From positions 140,802,001-140,866,000 of the forward strand of contig JBITNC010000001.1 of assembly GCA_050084985.1 (NCBI GenBank): 64,000 bases of DNA. Direction: 5' to 3'. Each line of letters starts with the position of its first letter. Position 1 is the first letter of the stretch. Position numbers and translations under genes: made by a program. Origin of the DNA: Nageia nagi. Lineage: Eukaryota > Pinophyta. Under the pieces are notes generated by a model. The model was not told where the DNA came from, did not search any database, and saw only the letters and a list, made by a program, of their open reading frames with translations. Below are positions 10,852 to 22,300 of the stretch, piece after piece.

Positions 10852-11289
10852 ATGGCGGAGATATACTCTCCATCAAAGGTCTCTTCTTACACAGCTACGG
10901 ATTACTCCCCTCTCAGGGTTGCAAAGGAGGTCTCTTCTTACACAGCTACGGATTACTCCGCTCTCAGGGTTGCAAAGGAGGTCTCTTCTTACACAGCTAC
11001 GGATTACTCCGCTCTCAGGGTTGCAAATGACGCTTCTGATCACAGTGTCAGATTTGCTAGACTGGAAATTTCGAAACAGACTTTGCAGAAACAGGTGTCA
11101 ACTCTCCTCAAAACTACTTCTGCACAACAACTTTTGATCGAGACACCAAAGGAGCAATCGAAAGATCAAAATATTGGTATGTTTTTCTTTCCTCGCCCAA
11201 AACATGCACAAGATTTGGAGGAAACAGTGGTACTTGTTTCTGCCTATAAGGACTGGTTATCCAAAGCGTTCACATGGAATATGATCTAG
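10852..11289 (+). CDS. putative first exon or gene fragment with 17-residue repeats, function unknown
   Basis: The frame opens with ATGGCGGAG in a favourable plant start context (GCAATGGCG) and encodes 145 residues. Residues 10-60 are three copies of VSSYTATDYS(A/P)LRVAKE, encoded by a perfect-phase 51-bp DNA repeat. After the repeats there is a helix-prone stretch (ARLEISKQTLQKQVSTLL). A good splice-donor match (TTG|GTATGT) at about 11176 suggests the exon may end there rather than at the stop at 11287-11289. Upstream sequence is comparatively GC-rich, as for a gene 5' end. I do not recognise the protein; it could also be a chance frame through a minisatellite. Confidence 0.4.
   Translation: MAEIYSPSKVSSYTATDYSPLRVAKEVSSYTATDYSALRVAKEVSSYTATDYSALRVANDASDHSVRFARLEISKQTLQKQVSTLLKTTSAQQLLIETPKEQSKDQNIGMFFFPRPKHAQDLEETVVLVSAYKDWLSKAFTWNMI
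10879..11031. repeat. 51-bp in-frame tandem repeat, three copies
   Basis: GTCTCTTCTTACACAGCTAC starts at 10879, 10930 and 10981. Copies two and three are identical until their last bases, so this expansion is recent. Confidence 0.9.
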
Positions 11290-12553
11290 GGCACAGTGGT
11301 TAGAGATTGATGTTGTTAACTGTATTCAAGAGAAATACACCGTCGGAGTTCATTTTCTACAGAGAAAAGATTGCAAATGTGAACGAAAGCAAAGAAAGAT
11401 CACAAATGCAAAGATAAATGCATAGGAATATGAGTAATGGACTTATGAAGATATCATCTGTGATGTAGTATCTTGGTAGGTCATCTCCGGATTTATTAAG
11501 AAAGTGTATTCACTATCAAGCTGGGCAGCAAATAGCAATATGCGCTCAAGTTACTACCTGACGAGAGCAGGAAGTTGTAGGGTCTTGGTGGAAGACTCAA
11601 TGGAGTTGGGTAAGAGAAAATGATGGCGTGAATATACAAGTCTAACCGAATGACATAAAGACAAGCTATATGCCCTAGAATACATTCACTCGTGTGCAAA
11701 GCATGCAATGAACAGCTTGAACCACTTCAACAAATATTCAATATGCACTTTTAAGAGGAAAACTGTTCAAACACTAGAGCAAAATGCATGATCCCACAAA
11801 TGATAATCTCCACAATATTTACTTTATAATACTATTCTGGAAAGAAATCAATTCATGATAATATTCAATAACATGAGCAAGAACATTTCTTACTTGACTG
11901 CAGTATTCTCAACATGATATTCAAAGTATATCAAATATGTAACGATACACAATCATAACATGCATAGAACCCCTTATGCAGTGAACTTCTATGCAATGGA
12001 ATGTTACAATCTTTCATATACAAATTCACATACATGCAAAATCTTCACATATAGACAATGTTACGTGAAAATGGCACATATGCTATATTCTTCAGTTTTG
12101 CAAATGCAAAAATCCTCCAGTTCTTACAAGTGCAAAATCTCATGTATGCAAAATTCTAATATATGCAAAAATCCCCTTCTAAATGGCTCGAATGGGGTAT
12201 AAATAGGCCACCAGAAGTTTTTCCTTAAAGGCATCAAATTTGATATGGTGTGCACACATGCAACACATCTACCAATACAAAATCTGATTGTTTACAAAAA
12301 GCAATGCAAGTGGCATTTAAAAGCTGACAAAATATAAATGCCACAACCGAAATGCATTTAATCTTTCTCTAAACTATGCAAAAGAAAATCTGATATGCAA
12401 TAAATGTTTGGATTCTGAGTCGACGGGAGCAAAACCTCATCATTGCACCGGTCAGAACCATTAATGAGTCTGACAGATTTGATTTGGTGGGAGCAAAACC
12501 TCATCCCTACACCAATCAGATCATATAAAGTCTGATTGTAATAATAACAACCA
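11290..12553. other. AT-rich non-coding stretch with short repeats and a plus-strand TATA-like site
   Basis: TGCAAAA words recur between 11960 and 12180. GGTATAAATAGGCC lies at about 12197. A diverged 64-bp duplication is visible around GGGAGCAAAACCTCAT (12425 and 12489). No gene is supported. Confidence 0.5.
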
Positions 12554-15500
12554 TCATAAATATGCATTAAACAATGAAAGGATTATCACAGACAAAATCT
12601 GCCAGTGGATCAAACCTAGGCCAGATCTGATCCAGTACTGGCGGAGTTCCACTCCTTGCGAGTTAGGTGATGAGATCTGAGCCCAAAAATAGTCTTCAAT
12701 CTGCTTGGACGTAGCCTGCATATGGTATCTCCAGATGACCATTTCATGGATGATGGGATGCCTTGCCCTCAACAAACTGAGATCCTCAACGTCTAGATGC
12801 TCTTGGATTAAGTTCTGGGCCTTTGCCAATACTGTTTCCTTTCTCCGCACGCTGTTATCCTCCCCTTGAAATATGAGCTGGTACACATAGCTACTCATTT
12901 GCTCCTCAACTTCCTTCCTTAAGGGGATTCTCTCCTTCAAAACAACATTGCACTTCTCAAGTGCATGCTTTAGCCAATCGTGCTGATACATAAACTCGTG
13001 GCAGTAGACCAACTTTTGGGTCTTTCAGTGAAAACCTGCTGTAGATGGGTGACATTCGGGAGATAACCATCCAACTTCTTGAGGTGTACCATGATTTGGG
13101 ACTTGAGATCTCAGATTCCAACACCTTCCTCGAGGAGGCTATAAATTTGGAAGACAACTACTCAATACTTTCCATCATCTACTTCTTGAGCTAGTCCTTC
13201 ATTAGCTCCCATCCTTCATGGAATGAGGCTTGTTTCTTCAGGTTGATACGGGTGCTGCAAATAGTCTGGAACTCCTTAATGATCTTCTTGCTGGCCGTGA
13301 GTTCCCTTTTGAGTCTCTTCACCTCCTTTTTGGCTTCGTAGCCTTCCTGTTCCATGACAATAACATTCTGGGTCACGATGTGCTTATGGGCTATTAGTCC
13401 CAACTTGATGGGCATCTTGAATGTATCAATCATGCAGTCCTGGGGCCTCTAAGGATGTTTCTCCTTGGAGTAACAATGATTAATGAAGATCTCTTTCTGA
13501 GTAGTGGAAACAAATGTATCAACCCGTCTAACCTTCTCACCATCAGAGAGCTCTTCTTCTTTATCCTTAGATCTCAAGTCCTGATTTATCTCCTCATCAT
13601 GAGCCGTACTTATGCTTAGAGCTCTAAGGTAGGCATTTAAGTCAAGGTTCAGATGTTCGGTTGCTGGTTGGGGAGGGAGCCTTTGTATCAACAATCAACC
13701 ACTACTAAATCTTCTTGACCTCTTTGGTCGGAGTGGTTTGGACAAAGGCAACTTCCTTACCCTAGTGTTCATCCTGCTTTCTCTTCTTTTTCTGTTTTTC
13801 AATCTCACTTTTGTTTGCTTCATCTTTGCCATTGCCACTAATTGATATGCCTTTGTTCTGTGGCTGAGGGGATCTCTCATGGTTGGTCCTCTTCATAAAG
13901 GGCTTCTGGTAAGATGATGGTGACCTCTTTATGTGGTCAGTAGGAGAGGGCTTGGAGGCACCCACCTCTTTGGCACACTTCACTTCGATGATTTGGACCT
14001 CATCATTATAGTTTCCAATGTCTACAATCTCATCATCATTTGGGAGAGTCTCAATCTCTATCTCATCAGGTGCAGAAGCACCTACAACTACGTTGTCTTG
14101 TTCGGGGTACTGTTCATCAGCAACATCAATTGCATCATCATCATCATCTTCTTCTTCTTCTCCCTCTTCACCACGGCTCTCATCACTTCTTTGGCTCTTT
14201 GTCTCTTCCTCAAAGCCTTCTACTGTATGATCGGGTTCTTCATCAGAAGAAGTGGAATGTTTGAAAGAATTGAAACTTGGTTGCAATGGGGGAACTTTCT
14301 CTCCACATCTAGGAGGATGAGTGGGTCTAGAAGGGGCTTCTTTTGTGGGTGAATCATCGACACATGCTTCCTCCAGAATGTTGAAGGGGACAATGCGATA
14401 GCCAACATCTCTCAGGTCAGCCATCATCACAATACGTTTCCTAGGTCCTAAGGTGTGCTCCCTTGAGGCTCCTTGTCTTTTCCCAGCAGAAAGCAAGGAT
14501 GTTTTCCCCTTTGGAGTAGCAGCACTTGCAGAAGGAGGGGACATTTTGATCCTTAGTGGGACCTCTTTAGATCTTGCTTTCATAGTTTTGGGTCTTTGAG
14601 ATGGCTTTTTTGCCTAAAAGGGAGCCTTATTTCTATTCAAAAGAGCATGTATCCTTGATATTTCCTCCTCATTCTGCACATTTCGATATTTCTCCACATT
14701 CCCTAAAGATTTATGTTGATAGGCAAATAGTTTCTAGAATGCGATGCTGTAGAAATGAGCAATCACACCTTCAGGATCATAATTTCTGGCTATCATCTCC
14801 TTGAAGAAGACGTACTGGTACAGCTCCTTCATACTGTTGGCCTCAACCCACGTTTGGCAAACATAACTTGCAATTGAGATAGGCAAGTTAATGGTTGCAT
14901 CCTCTTTCTCCATACTCTTTCTTTCAAAAACAATAATTGTCTAGCAAATTCCATAGGAATGAGTCTGTCACTGGCATATCTGGGCAAGAGCAGGGGTTGC
15001 TCTTTGGAGCCATAGACTTTGATATAAGTATGATCAGCATATTGTAGATAGAAATCTGCATGAACACTGATGGCTTGAATAACAACATCAGAAATCCTCT
15101 TGGCCACTGATCCCACTTTAATGTCTCTGTAGATGGAGTACTCCCACCGGTCATTCCTCTCATAGAAATGTTGAAACTTATAGTAATACCACCACTTCGG
15201 GTAAACCCACCACATAGGATTGCCTTTCTTGCCTATGTATCTCTCGTTCACAAGCTCTCTTGATTTGAGCTTGCCATGCAATAACAGGTACACAAGATAG
15301 GAGTTTATGTAAAATCTTCTGGAAGAGCCAAAGTAAGCTAGTTGGTGGCGCAAGGCATCACTGATTACCTTGCTCCATCTGATAGCTCTTCCTGATCTAA
15401 CCACGGTAATAAATCCGGTGAACTCCTTCCTATATTTGGGTTATTCTCCTAACTTGTGACTTTGGACAATAAAGTGATCAACTTGGCAACTGTAGGCAAG

Positions 15501-16090
15501 AATTCCTCCCTATGGGCATTGATCAATCTCTAGCCCTGGATACCTTGGTAGTCCTCATACAACCATCTTTTGATATAATCTCCAGGCTGGGCAGTGGAAT
15601 CATGGAACTACTTTGAATTGGCTGATATGTAGTCATCTCCATATCTTCTCCAGTCAAAGGCTGCTTCAATCCCTTCTAGAGAGAAATCCATGATTACATT
15701 GCCTTTGGTGTCCAGGAGGACTCTCTTGTCATATTTGCATCGCTTGGCTACCTCGTAGCACAAGTCAAGAAATGGAACTGCAAAAGGCATCATAGTGACG
15801 TTGAACAATCCACAAGAATGGGTGAGTTCATCTGATAGGTTCTCCTTGCTGATGGAGGCAGTGGAGGTTATGGTCTGGATGGAGTCAACATTTCCCCAAT
15901 CTGTGTCTCCAACGAAGATGTATCTCCCTTTGAATATGGCTTCAGAGAGCTTTGGTTCCTCTCTTTCTTGGAATTCTATCTGGCTCTCCCTCAAGATCCT
16001 TTCCATTTGATCTCTGGTAACATGTATTTCAAAAAGTTGTCCCTGGACTTTCTTGGCCTTGGATGGAGGTGCCCTAGCTTTAGAAGTCAT
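12554..16090 (-). pseudogene. large unrecognised protein-coding frame, broken by frameshifts and stops
   Basis: Reading leftwards from ATG at 16090, six or seven open stretches in changing frames follow one another with hardly any gap: 16090-15608 (begins MTSKARAPPSKAKKVQG), 15404-14829 (Tyr/Trp-rich, with SSRRFYINSYLVYLLLHGKL), 14583-13762 (Asp/Glu-rich, with a basic KKKRK stretch), 13694-13449, 13433-13191 (coiled-coil-like, KKEVKRLKRELTASKKIIKEF), and 13157-12554. Together this is about 1,100 codons: a folded N-terminal half, an acidic disordered middle with a possible nuclear signal, a coiled coil and a short C-terminal part. I know no family for it. Two promoter-like blocks and a repeat-rich leader lie upstream. 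An extra ORF of a retroelement is one option; a decayed host gene is another. Confidence 0.55.
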
Positions 16091-16763
16091 CTTAGAATTC
16101 TGAAAAAAATTGCAAAAAAATCTGCTGAAAAGGATTAAAAATGGTTGGGAACACCCCAGAAATGACTAAGTACTAGGCTGGATGCTTTGGAGGTTGCAGG
16201 AAAAAATGGCCAGACGTGCAGGTTTGGGCTGCAAAATATCCTGTAGAAATGGATTAGGGCTTCCTTCGTTTAGAGGATATGCATGGAGGGTTTGTGCATG
16301 GCACGATGCATGTCTGCCACTTGTCTTCCTGACTTTTCAACTCTTGGCTTCTCACACTTAAACAATTTTGGTCCTTGATCCCAGGGTGCACAGATTTGGA
16401 TGTGTGCTTTTTCATTGCCTAAAAAACATGCCACTGGGTCCTTCGATCACTTAGTCAATCTCGGGGTCATAATTTCCACTTGGGAAGGTCAATTCATCGC
16501 TTCACACTAGGGCGCATGGATTTGGATGAATGCTTAAGCATGTGCTACAAAACATGCGCCTCAAACCTTCATGTTCAACTGGAGAGAAAAATGAAATGAC
16601 CTAGTAAAAAATGGCTAACTGGTAGCATAGGCACGTCCCTAATCCCTTATTCCTCCTTGGCGCAGTGATTTTGAGGAGTACTCAAGCATATTCTTGAAAT
16701 GATGCGATTGGAGGGCTTAGTGCAAACTGAAATGAAGAGGTAAAATGCTTAAGGGGGTGACTT

Positions 16764-16808
16764 AATATTTATAGTCTCCAAGCTTGCCATGTGTCACCCT
16801 TTGGTTGG
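16764..16808 (-). promoter_or_regulatory. promoter-like block, copy 1 (CCAAC, GTGACAC, TATAAATA)
   Basis: On the minus strand, CCAACC (16808-16803) is followed by GTGACAC (16797-16791) and CTATAAATATT (about 16774-16764). The layout is shared with copy 2 and lies about 670 bp upstream of the ATG at 16090. Confidence 0.4.
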
Positions 16809-17291
16809 CTAATAGTAAGGTCAAATGGCGGAGCTAGAATGATGGGTGCATGGTTTTGGATGAGTGGAAAAGCATATCCTAGAATACATGTGCCTATCAA
16901 CTTTGATGGACAAAAGGACTTAGTTGATTCCCACTATACTTGAAAGCTCTTTGTATCCTGATTGCATTTTTTGAGATGGGTCCAAAAGCATGCACTTGGA
17001 AGCATGCGCCTGGCCGTCTTCTACCTGAATCTTATACTTAGGCAAAAATGCTCTTGGGCTAGGACATCTAGGAATGGGTGCACCAATTAAGGTGAGTGCC
17101 TAAGCACACCCCATAAATGGGTTGACTAGGCCTGTGGCACACCTCTTGATGCAATGAAATTTTAAAATAATGAAAATGACCTCAAAAATTGCAATCTAGA
17201 ATAGGACTCATGTTTTGGGGGATGTGCTTTTGTGATTGGGCTCCGCACAAGGCTCCAAATTTGACCATCGAAACTGAATATTGAGGCTGAC

Positions 17292-17341
17292 CTTCCTTTT
17301 ATAGCCTTCTCGGGGCTGGACAAGTGTCACTATGTGATTGG
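17292..17341 (-). promoter_or_regulatory. promoter-like block, copy 2 (CCAATC, GTGACAC, TATAAAAGG)
   Basis: On the minus strand, CCAATC (17341-17336) is followed by GTGACAC (17330-17324) and GCTATAAAAGGAAGG (about 17305-17291). The CCAA-to-GTGACAC offset is the same 12 bp as in copy 1. The TATAAAAGG match is strong. Confidence 0.45.
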
Positions 17342-18143
17342 TGCGAATGAAGGTCGAATTCATGTGATCACACTTATCAATGGTTGGGTCCAACACTTAG
17401 CCGAATTTTCATACCTCGAAGCTGGGCGCACCGTTTAGGGGAGATGCAAAAGCATGTGCCTCAAAACTTGTGCATGGCCTTCCTTTACAATTTTCTTCAA
17501 AAATTGACTAAGTACTGAAACTCTTCTTCAGCCTGGGTGCACCGTTTAGGGGACATGCAAAAGCATGTCCCTCAAAACATATGCTCTTTCCTTTTTCTTC
17601 ACAACTTGAAAAATTTTCTTCGTATGGGCACTCCTATGGGCCTTGTTCACATAGTTTTGGGGACATGCAAAGGCATGTCCCTCAAAGCATCTCCCTCAAA
17701 GCATGTGCCTAGGGGTAAAATGCATGTTTTCTTTCAAAATCGACCAGAATGACCTCCCTGAAAGAGATCCAATGGAGAGAATACAATTTTTGCAGCATGA
17801 AACACATGGAAAATGTACTTTTGAGACCAGAAATGCAAGATTTAACACAAAATATGCAGCATGAAGGAGGGTACACGTTTCAGGGGATGTGCAAAAGCAT
17901 GTGCCTCAAAACATGCACCTAAGGCAGGATGAGGTTTTTCTACTAGTTTTCATCATGAAAGTGCAGATTTTGCCATGTTTCTTCTTGCTAGACTAAGATG
18001 CATGCATTTCCTTGAAAAAGGTTTCTTCCATGCCTTATGTTCTATCTTGTGAGGGTCCTCAAAATGCAAAAATTTTGGGGGGGTGTTGTGTAGGCACAAC
18101 ACAAAACAGCCAGATTATAGCTTTAGAGAAAGGAATTAATGCA

Positions 18144-18776
18144 ATGTCTTCCCCAGTTCATGAAGTTTAGTCAAAAACAGTTGAAGCTCTACAAGCTGAC
18201 TTGGTGGCTCTTAAAAACAAACTACTCAGCCAAAAAAATTCCCAAGATATCTTGACAAACCAACTCTAGGAACAGACTTCTTCTTTTGCCAATGTTGTTC
18301 ATAGCAATGGTGCCAAACCGGCCTCAATCGTCTTCTTAGCAGTCAATGAAATGCACAAGGAGGACAGACTCAGGCAACATAAGGCTCTCAACTTGTGTAT
18401 TAGAGGACTGACAGCTGGGAGCAATCTCATGGAGATAGTCATTACTTTTATCCATGACAATCTCAAATTACCAAACATCCTTGTGGATAGAGCTTAGATT
18501 GCGAAGGACTCTTCTTTGCTCTTTCGCTTGCGCTCTACTGAACATAGAATGTCCATTCTCAGAGCCAAAAAGGTCCTTCCCTCCTTGCCAGATCATATCT
18601 TCATCAATGAAGACCTCACACACATGCAATCCCATGAATTCACAACCGCTTGGAAGACAGTTATGGAGGCATGGGAACTTGGTAAGTGGGCTATCATTCG
18701 TAGCTATCGAGCTGTGATCAAGGACACCCTACCTCCCAACTGGGGTAGACCTTGGCCCCCTCCTTCCACTAAATGA
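18144..18776 (+). pseudogene. LINE ORF1, RNA-binding protein with L1-ORF1p-like core
   Basis: One frame runs from ATG 18144 to the stop at 18774 with three in-frame TAG codons. It has a Leu-rich, coiled-coil-prone start (TVEALQADLVALKNKL), then NLCIRGLTAGSN, LLFRLRSTEHRMSILRAKK and PSLPDHIFINEDLTHMQ. This pattern recalls the RRM-bearing core of L1 ORF1 proteins. A Pro/Trp-rich end (PNWGRPWPPP) closes the frame 30 bp before the ORF2 frame. It would package the LINE RNA. The assignment rests on motif resemblance and position. Confidence 0.6.
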
Positions 18777-18805
18777 TGCCCATTGGGGTCCCCTTCTGAG
18801 CCTCC

Positions 18806-19378
18806 ATGCTCTCAGTCTCAGTTTCAAATTGCAATGGGATGTTGTGGTCTTCCCCAGGCTTAGTTCAGGACATTATTCAGCAGTCAGATTTGACATTTTT
18901 TTCCAAGACGCATGAGAGTTCAGTTAAGGGACTTCCCCTCTATTCCAGGTATACATGGATTTTGGCATATAGATCCTCAGATAGTACAAATTTCAGGAAC
19001 CGTGGCTCAGGAGGAGTAGCCTTTCTAATCAAAGATCACCTATTTGGTAGGATACGAGTGGATGCTACTTATACCCATGCTTGTTACATCTAGATATCTC
19101 TTTGGCTCAGGAGGAGTAGCCTTTCTAATCAAAGATCACCTACTTGGTAGGATACAAGTGGATGCTACTTATACCCATGCTTATTACATCTGGATATCTC
19201 TTGCGAGGGCCCCACCTCCCATGAGAATCTACATTGCTGGATGCTACTTCCCTCCATCGTTGTCAAGAGATGCCATCCATGAGGACGGAGAGTCCCCATA
19301 CCTCAAGCTCTATTTGGAGATTACCAGGTATTCCATTCAGGGTGAGATCTTGCTGTTAGGTGACTTCAATAGTCAAAC
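18806..19378 (+). pseudogene. LINE ORF2, N-terminal half of the AP-like endonuclease
   Basis: The frame starts with SVSVSNCNGMLWS, followed by SDLTFFSKTHESS (the position of the catalytic E-T-H box of this family), SGGVAFLIKDHL, RIYIAGCYFPPS and LLLGDFNSQT, the D-x-N box of exonuclease-endonuclease-phosphatase domains. It would nick target DNA for primed reverse transcription. A 100-bp tandem duplication at 19003-19202 shifts the frame. At 19378 the hAT element interrupts the codon after GDFNSQ. Confidence 0.75.
19003..19202 (+). repeat. 100-bp tandem duplication inside LINE endonuclease
   Basis: TGGCTCAGGAGGAGTAGCC begins both copies (19003 and 19103). I count four differences in 100 bp. 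The length is not a multiple of three, so it breaks the frame. Confidence 0.92.
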
Positions 19379-22300
19379 CATGCTTGTCAGACTCGGAATC
19401 GGATCAAAATCGTTTGGTTAGCAGACTGATTTTTTGAGAATCGGCAAAAAATCGGCAATAAGAAAAACCATGAAATTTTCACAATTTGACATTGAAACGA
19501 ATCATTTTTAGCTATCTTTTAACATTGCATATAAAATAAGATAATATTCCATATCAAATAACACATTACACAAGTGAAAAAATAATGTAATAATGTATTA
19601 CAATTTTGTATTACATATCGAATATCCAAGTTCCAAGGACTAAAAAGTCCAAAACAAATCAAAGATTTTCAAGTTCAGCAAACAAAATCTGAACCAAAAC
19701 ATCTATCTACATTCTAATGTCCATATCTCATTTGTTTCCCTTCGCGATCTCTCTTTTGCTGCACTTGCTTGGCCTTTAACCCTGCTAGAGGATGGTGCTG
19801 CTGCTGGTTCTTCATCATCTTCTACTTCTTGAGAATATGATGGATCCCCTACTTGTGGTTGAGAGTTCTGAGACTTTAATCCTGCCTCTCTAGCCCTTTC
19901 TGCTTCCTCTCTAGCCCTTCCCTCCTCTGCCATTGCAATAGCTTCTTCTTCTAACCTATCAACATCCTCATTGGTGAAATCAAAATCCTGAACCTGTAAA
20001 ATTGTAAATGTCCATCAAAAGAAAATAAAATTAAAAATATATTGAATGTTCAAATTCAATAGGTTAACAAGGTTCAACTTAATATTAAATTGAAAAATAA
20101 AAATTAGAATATCTAAAGTCTAACTCTAACCTCTTTTGGCACGTCCCTCAACCATGAAGACCATAGTTCACTTGCGTCAATCTCATCCAAATCTAGTGCT
20201 TCACTACTAGTTCTTTCAATCAATCTATGACGGAGGCGAAGGTTGTGCACAAAAACTAAATCATTCAAGCGCTCTTGGGTGAGCCTAGCGTGCTTCTTTG
20301 AATGAATATGCTCAAAAGTGCTCCAATTTCTCTCACACCCAACACTACTACATACTTGGGATAGGACTTTGATAGCCACTTTTTGAAGATTTGGTGTACT
20401 ACAACCATAATCCTCCCACCATAGATCTGCAAAAAAAAATTAAAAATTAAAATTTAACATTTTCAAGTTTTAATTTAAATTTTAAACAAATTAACAATTC
20501 ATCAATTCATTTTAAAAAATTAGAATTAGAAATGCTTTTTTTACCTAGAGCTAAACATGTCCTTGCATCTACACATTTTGGGAATGAAAACAAGTAGTCT
20601 TGTGCTCTCTCGTAATCATGGATCTCTTTGTTTAAAATTATACGCCTAGTTTCCACATTAAGCACTAAATGTTTGATAGTCATGCGAAGACCTGCAAATG
20701 CCCATCAAAATTAAGTTAAAATTAAAATAAAACTTGATTCTTGAATATTGAAATTAATATCTAGAAAGCGACTGGTTGATTAATAATTTAATAGTGGATA
20801 CCTTGATTAATCTCCCCATTCTTATGGTCAAATTTCTCCGCATAGAAGAACTTGGGGTTCAAGTACAACCCCGCTACATGTAGAGGCTTATGCAACTGGC
20901 CATTCCACTTTCGATCTATCATATCCCAAATATGATGAAACCTGGTGGCATCATAAACATAGAAAGCCTCTATGGCCTCCTTGGCCCTATCCATCGCCTT
21001 GTACAAGTACCCCATAGATGCCTTGTCTGAGTCCACAAGGCGAAGTACTTTCACTAAGGCTCTGAAATCTAGAAAGTGAATTATGTAACTAAATTAATAA
21101 AAATTTGATTTATTAAATATTGATGGTAAAAAATTAAAATGTTAAAATTTTTAAATATATTATACCCTGATAACTTGATTGGCTCCTATCCAATAATCAT
21201 AATCAAAAACTATATTGACGACATTCATGCTATCTGGATCACATGCATATCTAGACTCCATCCACTTATTGCAAACAAACATTTGCTTCAATGCAATTCG
21301 TTTGTTATAAACACTCTGCAATGAAAGAAATGATGTTGCAAATTGTGTAACCCTTGCATGCAAGTTGCAACATTTTAGTGAAAATTTTAAAATGCTAAAA
21401 ATAAATGAAATGAAAATTAAGAAATGATAGAAAATTTATCAAGACATATGAGGTCCCTTCCCTCTATGAAGTCTGTCCTCATCAAATGGAGGACCCAAGA
21501 ATGATTGTAGATAAACTTGGTGATGGTTTTTGTTTTTTTCTACAATGCTCTTGATCCAGTTAGTCTTTCCAATGTTCTCAAGAATTAAATCAATGACATG
21601 TGCAGCACAAGGAGTCCAAGAAATGGTGGGGTATTCGATCTCAATCATCCTCCTTGCCAAAACATATGCAGTAGCATTATCTGTAATAACCTGCAATTGC
21701 ACAAATATAAAATTTAAATAAAGATGAATTATTTATTAAAAACTTAAATAAAAAATATAACTTGCACAAAATATAAAGATGAATTAATTTAGATTTTACT
21801 TGGACAACATGCTCACTCCTCACATAGTCAATGACCTCCCTCAGCTTGCCAAATAAATATTCACCAGTTTTCTTCTCTCTTGATGTATCCACTGACATCA
21901 GAAATACAAGGCCTCTTGAAGAAGAAACCAAAAAGTTCAATAGATCCCTTCCAGCCCTATCATTCCAACCATCACTGAGAATGTTGCAGCCCTTTGTTCT
22001 CCAAATCTTTCTTTGCTTCTCAATCTCTTGCCTAATGTCTGAAACAACATCATCAAGTATAGGTCCTTTCAAATCATGGTAAGTAAGTGCCTTGAACCCA
22101 GGACCACAAGTTGCAATTGCTTCAAACATGTAGGGCCAATATGGCAAGTTTGCCACATTGAATGAAATATCAGAATATGACCAGAAATTTCCCACTACTT
22201 TTCTGGCTTCAATGAACTTTTGCTTGTACCATGTTGCATTAAGTGTGGTTTGACCACAACGAGGTGCAAAAAAGTCACACCTCCATGCACTACTAGCACC

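Larger units (their letters stand above)
16382..17930. repeat. diverged ~55-bp repeat family, about ten dispersed copies
   Basis: Units of the type GGGYGCACNGTTTNGG...TGCAAAAGCATGTGCCTCAAAACATGYGCCT occur at about 16382, 16508, 16656, 16841, 16970, 17069, 17425, 17534, 17645 and 17868, spaced 100-350 bp. The copies at 17425, 17534 and 17868 are the best conserved. They fill the leader of the minus-strand frame. Confidence 0.65.

Noticed and set aside
12197-12210. Plus-strand TATA box (GGTATAAATAGGCC) as a gene promoter
   Set aside because: No plus-strand gene follows; only the 3' end of the minus-strand frame lies downstream.
13933-14352. Plus-strand open frame of 139 codons opposite the acidic region
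   Set aside because: It is the complement of the Asp/Glu-rich (GAA/GAT) stretch of the minus-strand frame and has no motif of its own.
14829-15404. Possible plant mobile domain (PMD) transposase-derived protein
   Set aside because: The PMD signature was not found; the resemblance was only in general Trp/Tyr content, so the protein is left unnamed.
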